Assembly (NCBI GenBank): GCA_946477505.1
Contig: CAMKYP010000118.1
Coordinates: forward strand, 1 to 9,465
DNA from: an uncultured Dechloromonas sp.
Lineage (GTDB): Bacteria; Pseudomonadota; Gammaproteobacteria; Burkholderiales; Rhodocyclaceae
Direction of reading: 5' to 3'
DNA length: 9,465 bases
A model generated the notes under the pieces. The model searched no databases, had not been told where the DNA came from, and saw only the letters and a list, made by a program, of their open reading frames with translations. This document shows, piece by piece, positions 7,085 through 9,465 of this stretch; within the stretch, counting starts at the first letter, position 1, and the number at the start of each line of letters is the position of its first letter. Position numbers and translations under genes: made by a program.

Positions 7085-8119
7085 TCAGCCGAGATTACGC
7101 ACAAGATACGGGCCAATGGCATTGGCAACGGGGATCGGCAAGCGTTGCCACAGCGCGATGAACAGACGGTATTTAGGATTCATCGGATTGTTTTGGGGAA
7201 TGCCATCGCGATTCAGCAACACGTACTCGTAATTCAGTTGCTGGGCTTCGAATTCCCACAGTCTTTTGAATTCGAAAGATCCTGTTCCTTTCTTGCTGCG
7301 TCCGAGATCGAAAATGTGGCATCCGCGTGTGGCTGCACGCTTCATGAGCTCCCAGTACTTGAGGTCGTTAGCCGCCAGATTTCGCGCGGACATTTTTTCT
7401 CCCGCGTAGTAGGCCATTACGCGATCCCGGAAATAAAACGAAAGAATGGCTGAGACAGGTGTTCCGTCCTTTGTGCGGATAGTCAGAATTTCGCACTTAT
7501 CCTGAAAGACACGTTTCAACTCAGAAAAGTAGCGCTTGGGTAGTGCCGGAGTTCCGTGGTCACGAACATTTTCAGCATAGATAGGGAAAAATTCATCGAC
7601 GCTGTCATCCTGCGTAGCATACAAGCCGAGCTTGATAGCTTTTCGCACCATATTACGGCGCTTCTGCGGGATGCAAAGCATCTTCTCGTCAAGAACACTC
7701 GGGATTGTCCTTACAAACGTGACGTAGAGATCCTGTGTCGGCCAATCAGGATGCTTGGGCTGAATATTGCGAAACTCTATGTGCTCCACGCCAAGTTGCT
7801 TACCCAGATCGATTGCCGCCTGCTCCAGTGCTTGCGAGGCTTTAGGCGTAGTTGCAGCAACGCCTCCGTAAACGGCAAAAGGCAGGGCAACGAGTGCATT
7901 CCCAAACAGTCGGCTATTAACGTGCGCCAGCGGGAGGACGCCAACAATTTGGCTCTCGGTTTCCGCATACAAGAAATAGCATCGATGATGGAAAACACCG
8001 GAAATCAATCGTTGCCACCCAGACAGATGAAAGAACGTGGCATCGGGGCAGCTTTCTACAAAGCTATCCCAAACTTGCGCCTTGTCGGCGTCATCTTGCT
8101 GAAGTTGCTGGACAATCAT
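7085..8119 (-). CDS. FemAB family protein, XrtA/PEP-CTERM system-associated
   Basis: Soluble 344-residue protein made of two GNAT-like halves, as in FemAB/FemX peptidyltransferases and related acyltransferases. The first half has FFHLSGWQRLI (29-39) and a LPLAHVNSRLFGNALVALPF core (62-81). The second half has RRNMVRKAIKLGL (154-166), ILSFYFRDRVMAYYAG (225-240) and the signature DLGRSKKGTGSFEFKRLWEF (271-290). It matches the 'FemAB-related protein, PEP-CTERM system-associated' family (TIGR03019, from memory). True FemAB enzymes transfer amino acids from aminoacyl-tRNA to peptidoglycan precursors. In this operon an amino-acyl or acyl transfer to a sugar amine, perhaps one freed by the neighbouring deacetylase, is a plausible inference, but the substrate is not known. 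The ATG overlaps the deacetylase stop (ATGA, 8119-8116), a classic coupling arrangement, and no strong ribosome binding site is visible. No signal peptide or membrane segment is seen. Confidence 0.93.
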   Translation of the reverse strand: MIVQQLQQDDADKAQVWDSFVESCPDATFFHLSGWQRLISGVFHHRCYFLYAETESQIVGVLPLAHVNSRLFGNALVALPFAVYGGVAATTPKASQALEQAAIDLGKQLGVEHIEFRNIQPKHPDWPTQDLYVTFVRTIPSVLDEKMLCIPQKRRNMVRKAIKLGLYATQDDSVDEFFPIYAENVRDHGTPALPKRYFSELKRVFQDKCEILTIRTKDGTPVSAILSFYFRDRVMAYYAGEKMSARNLAANDLKYWELMKRAATRGCHIFDLGRSKKGTGSFEFKRLWEFEAQQLNYEYVLLNRDGIPQNNPMNPKYRLFIALWQRLPIPVANAIGPYLVRNLG

Positions 8120-8961
8120 TGGCGAGACATTGGGTCAAGATAGATATGATCCATTCTGCCCCATTTGAAATCTGTCAAAAGACGACGTAGTTTCCCTTCC
8201 ATTTTGTCCAGATTTACGTAATGACGAAACTTGGTTTTTGCGCTGACCCCTTGGACACGCGGTTGGTTGGCATCGATTTCCCAAGGGTGGAAGTAAAACA
8301 CCGCGGATAAATTCTCCGTGGTGTTTATGTGCCGTATCATCCAGGCAGAGATGTTGTAGGGTAGAAGCCGAAAGAAGCCGCCTCCGCTCGCAGGCCAGTT
8401 TTTGTCAAACATCCTCAGCGTGGTGGGAGGGATCTCCAACAGGCTGCCCCTTTTGTGAGCATGCCGAGGCGCGTCAGGCATACCATAGTGGTCATGCTTG
8501 ACTGGGTAGATGCTTGAGCTGTAGAGGTAACCGGCACGCTCCAGGCATTCGAATGCCCAAAGATTATTTTCCCCAATTGAGAAACTCGGGGCGCGATAAC
8601 CCTTCACAGCGATGCCCGACAAATCCTCAAGAACAAGTTTTGCGACGTGGATATCGGAGTAGAAACTCTCCGGGGTTTGGTCACTGGCTCGCTCATGACC
8701 ATAACCATGACTGGCGATTTCATGACCGGCGGAAACGATCTGGCGAACGATGCCAGGATAGCGCTCCGCGATCCATCCAAGCGTAAAAAAAGTCGCTTTG
8801 GTTGCGTGCTCATCGAGCATGGCGAGAATGCGGTCAATATTCTGCTCAACGCGGCATTCCCTGCTACTCCATTCGCTTCTGGGCACGTGAGGTGCCAATG
8901 CCGACACCTGGAAATAATCCTCGACGTCGACCGTCAGCGCATTAACAGGGGAGGCAGACAT
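8116..8961 (-). CDS. Polysaccharide deacetylase, XrtA/PEP-CTERM system-associated
   Basis: NodB-fold carbohydrate esterase 4 type deacetylase of 281 residues, expected to remove N-acetyl groups from GlcNAc- or ManNAc-containing saccharide. Motifs in order: TVDVEDYFQ (10-18; Asp12 would be the general base, with the extra Glu14-Asp15 typical of this subgroup), FFTLGWIAERYPG (58-70), SHGYGH (84-89; metal ligands His85 and His89), YRAPSFSIG (122-130; Arg123) and YFHPWEID (223-230; catalytic His225). The C-terminal FRHYVNLDKMEGKLRRLL (245-262) is a tail of the DUF3473 type. This combination fits the PEP-CTERM locus deacetylase subfamily (TIGR03006, from memory). There is no signal peptide, so it may act on cytoplasmic lipid-linked intermediates. 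The ATG lies one base after the epimerase stop (TGA-T-ATG) and its end overlaps the FemAB start. There is no alternative ATG before the first motif. Confidence 0.95.
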   Translation of the reverse strand: MSASPVNALTVDVEDYFQVSALAPHVPRSEWSSRECRVEQNIDRILAMLDEHATKATFFTLGWIAERYPGIVRQIVSAGHEIASHGYGHERASDQTPESFYSDIHVAKLVLEDLSGIAVKGYRAPSFSIGENNLWAFECLERAGYLYSSSIYPVKHDHYGMPDAPRHAHKRGSLLEIPPTTLRMFDKNWPASGGGFFRLLPYNISAWMIRHINTTENLSAVFYFHPWEIDANQPRVQGVSAKTKFRHYVNLDKMEGKLRRLLTDFKWGRMDHIYLDPMSRQ

Positions 8962-8962
8962 A

Positions 8963-9465
8963 TCAGGCAGTTGCTACAGATCTGGCTATTAACCAACTAC
9001 TTAGATCTTCTGCGATTCGTTGTGCCGCACGACCATCCCAAAGTTCGGGGATGCGTCCGCGCTTGCCGTTTCCAGAGAGGGTTTCTTCGGTCATGCGACG
9101 AATGAGCGGAATGTCACGCCCGACCATGGTATTGGTGCCCTGTTCAACCGTGATCGGCCGTTCTGTATTCTCACGCATGGTGAGGCATGGAACCCCCAGC
9201 GCAGTGGTTTCTTCTTGCAGACCGCCAGAGTCTGTAAGCACAATCCGAGCGGAGGCCATCAGGCCAAGCATTTCGAGATAACCCTGTGGCGGCAGCATGA
9301 TCATGCTGGGCGTATCAATCAGTTGCTGCAGGCCAAAACGTTCGATGTTGGTCTTGGTGCGCGGGTGTAGCGCGAATACCAGCGGTAGCTTCTCGGAAAT
9401 TCTTCGCAGTTCGGTCAGAAGCGATGAAAGGGTATCTGCATGATCGACATTGGACGGGCGATGCA
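8963..9465 (-). CDS. wecB: UDP-N-acetylglucosamine 2-epimerase (non-hydrolysing), C-terminal part
   Basis: This is the last 166 residues of a larger gene (family about 370 residues) whose start lies beyond position 9465. The frame enters the window as HRPSNVDHADTLSSL, the conserved HR-x-x-NVD segment of the epimerase fold. It continues with VFALHPRTK, LLPPQGYLEMLGLM-like residues, then VLTDSGGLQEETTALGVPCL and RENTERPITVEQGTN, the strongly conserved UDP-binding and C-terminal signatures of WecB/MnaA. The enzyme interconverts UDP-GlcNAc and UDP-ManNAc in the cytosol, which suggests that the polymer made by this cluster contains ManNAc or a derivative such as ManNAcA. It is followed after one base by the deacetylase. 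An internal ATG at 9304 is not the true start, since homologous sequence continues upstream of it. Confidence 0.95.
   Translation of the reverse strand, partial: HRPSNVDHADTLSSLLTELRRISEKLPLVFALHPRTKTNIERFGLQQLIDTPSMIMLPPQGYLEMLGLMASARIVLTDSGGLQEETTALGVPCLTMRENTERPITVEQGTNTMVGRDIPLIRRMTEETLSGNGKRGRIPELWDGRAAQRIAEDLSSWLIARSVATA

Larger units (their letters stand above)
1..9465 (-). other. Single transcription unit: part of an exosortase A-type exopolysaccharide operon
   Basis: All eight genes share one strand and are separated by at most 17 bases (1304-1320), with four of seven junctions having a 1-2 base gap and two overlapping. There is no room for an internal promoter outside coding sequence, and I see no hairpin followed by a T-run between genes. 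The unit probably starts upstream of 9465 and may continue past position 1. Weak or absent ribosome binding sites at several starts suggest re-initiation by ribosomes finishing the gene before. That the genes are co-transcribed is an inference from spacing. Confidence 0.75.

Noticed and set aside
6962..7453. 163-residue plus-strand ORF across the FemAB/Stp1 junction
   Set aside because: It spans two genes on the opposite strand and has no coherent family pattern; treated as a chance open frame.
7556..8143. 195-residue plus-strand ORF opposite the FemAB gene
   Set aside because: It lies antisense to a confidently identified gene and shows no known motif; the low G+C of the area explains neither a signal nor a domain in it.
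1..9465. CRISPR arrays, tRNA/rRNA genes, insertion sequences, toxin-antitoxin or defence genes
   Set aside because: I looked for direct-repeat series, terminal inverted repeats, tRNA-like ends and transposase motifs on both strands by eye and found none; the window is almost completely filled by eight polysaccharide/exosortase genes.

Overview
The window is a stretch of a bacterial exopolysaccharide gene cluster of the exosortase A (XrtA/EpsH, PEP-CTERM) type. All eight genes lie on the minus strand, so the cluster is transcribed from position 9465 towards position 1. This set of exosortase-A-associated families in this order is typical of environmental, floc- or biofilm-forming Betaproteobacteria (Rhodocyclales/Zoogloea-like and methylotroph groups). 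That host guess rests on gene content and a mid-50s G+C judged by eye, and no taxonomic marker is present.

Layout in direction of transcription: (1) C-terminal part of a non-hydrolysing UDP-GlcNAc 2-epimerase (9465-8963, its start lies outside the window); (2) XrtA-type polysaccharide deacetylase (8961-8116); (3) FemAB/GNAT-fold protein (8119-7085); (4) glycosyltransferase of the 'Stp1' type (7082-5886); (5) exosortase A with a fused C-terminal EpsI domain (about 5878-4340, TTG start); (6) asparagine-synthase-like amidotransferase (4337-2445); (7) GT4-type glycosyltransferase of the 'Stp2' type (2442-1321); (8) exported right-handed parallel beta-helix protein (1303 to beyond position 1). Every junction is tight: stop and start are 1, -4, 2, overlapping, 2, 2 and 17 bases apart. 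I see no internal promoter, terminator, RNA gene, mobile element, CRISPR or repeat array, and no gene-free stretch over 300 bases. The first 1.3 kb may look empty if only closed ORFs are considered, but it is filled by gene 8, which runs off the window edge.

How the genes fit together: the epimerase would supply UDP-ManNAc, the two glycosyltransferases add sugars to the repeat unit, the deacetylase removes N-acetyl groups, and the amidotransferase and FemAB protein probably decorate the polymer with amide or amino-acyl groups. The beta-helix protein probably acts on or binds the polymer outside the inner membrane. The exosortase processes PEP-CTERM proteins, which are thought to be matrix or surface proteins working with this polysaccharide. 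No PEP-CTERM substrate, flippase, polymerase, chain-length regulator or initiating transferase is visible here; they should be outside the window.

The system as a whole is a known type. The open questions are the chemistry (amidotransferase plus FemAB), the beta-helix protein, the XrtA-EpsI fusion and its unusual start.
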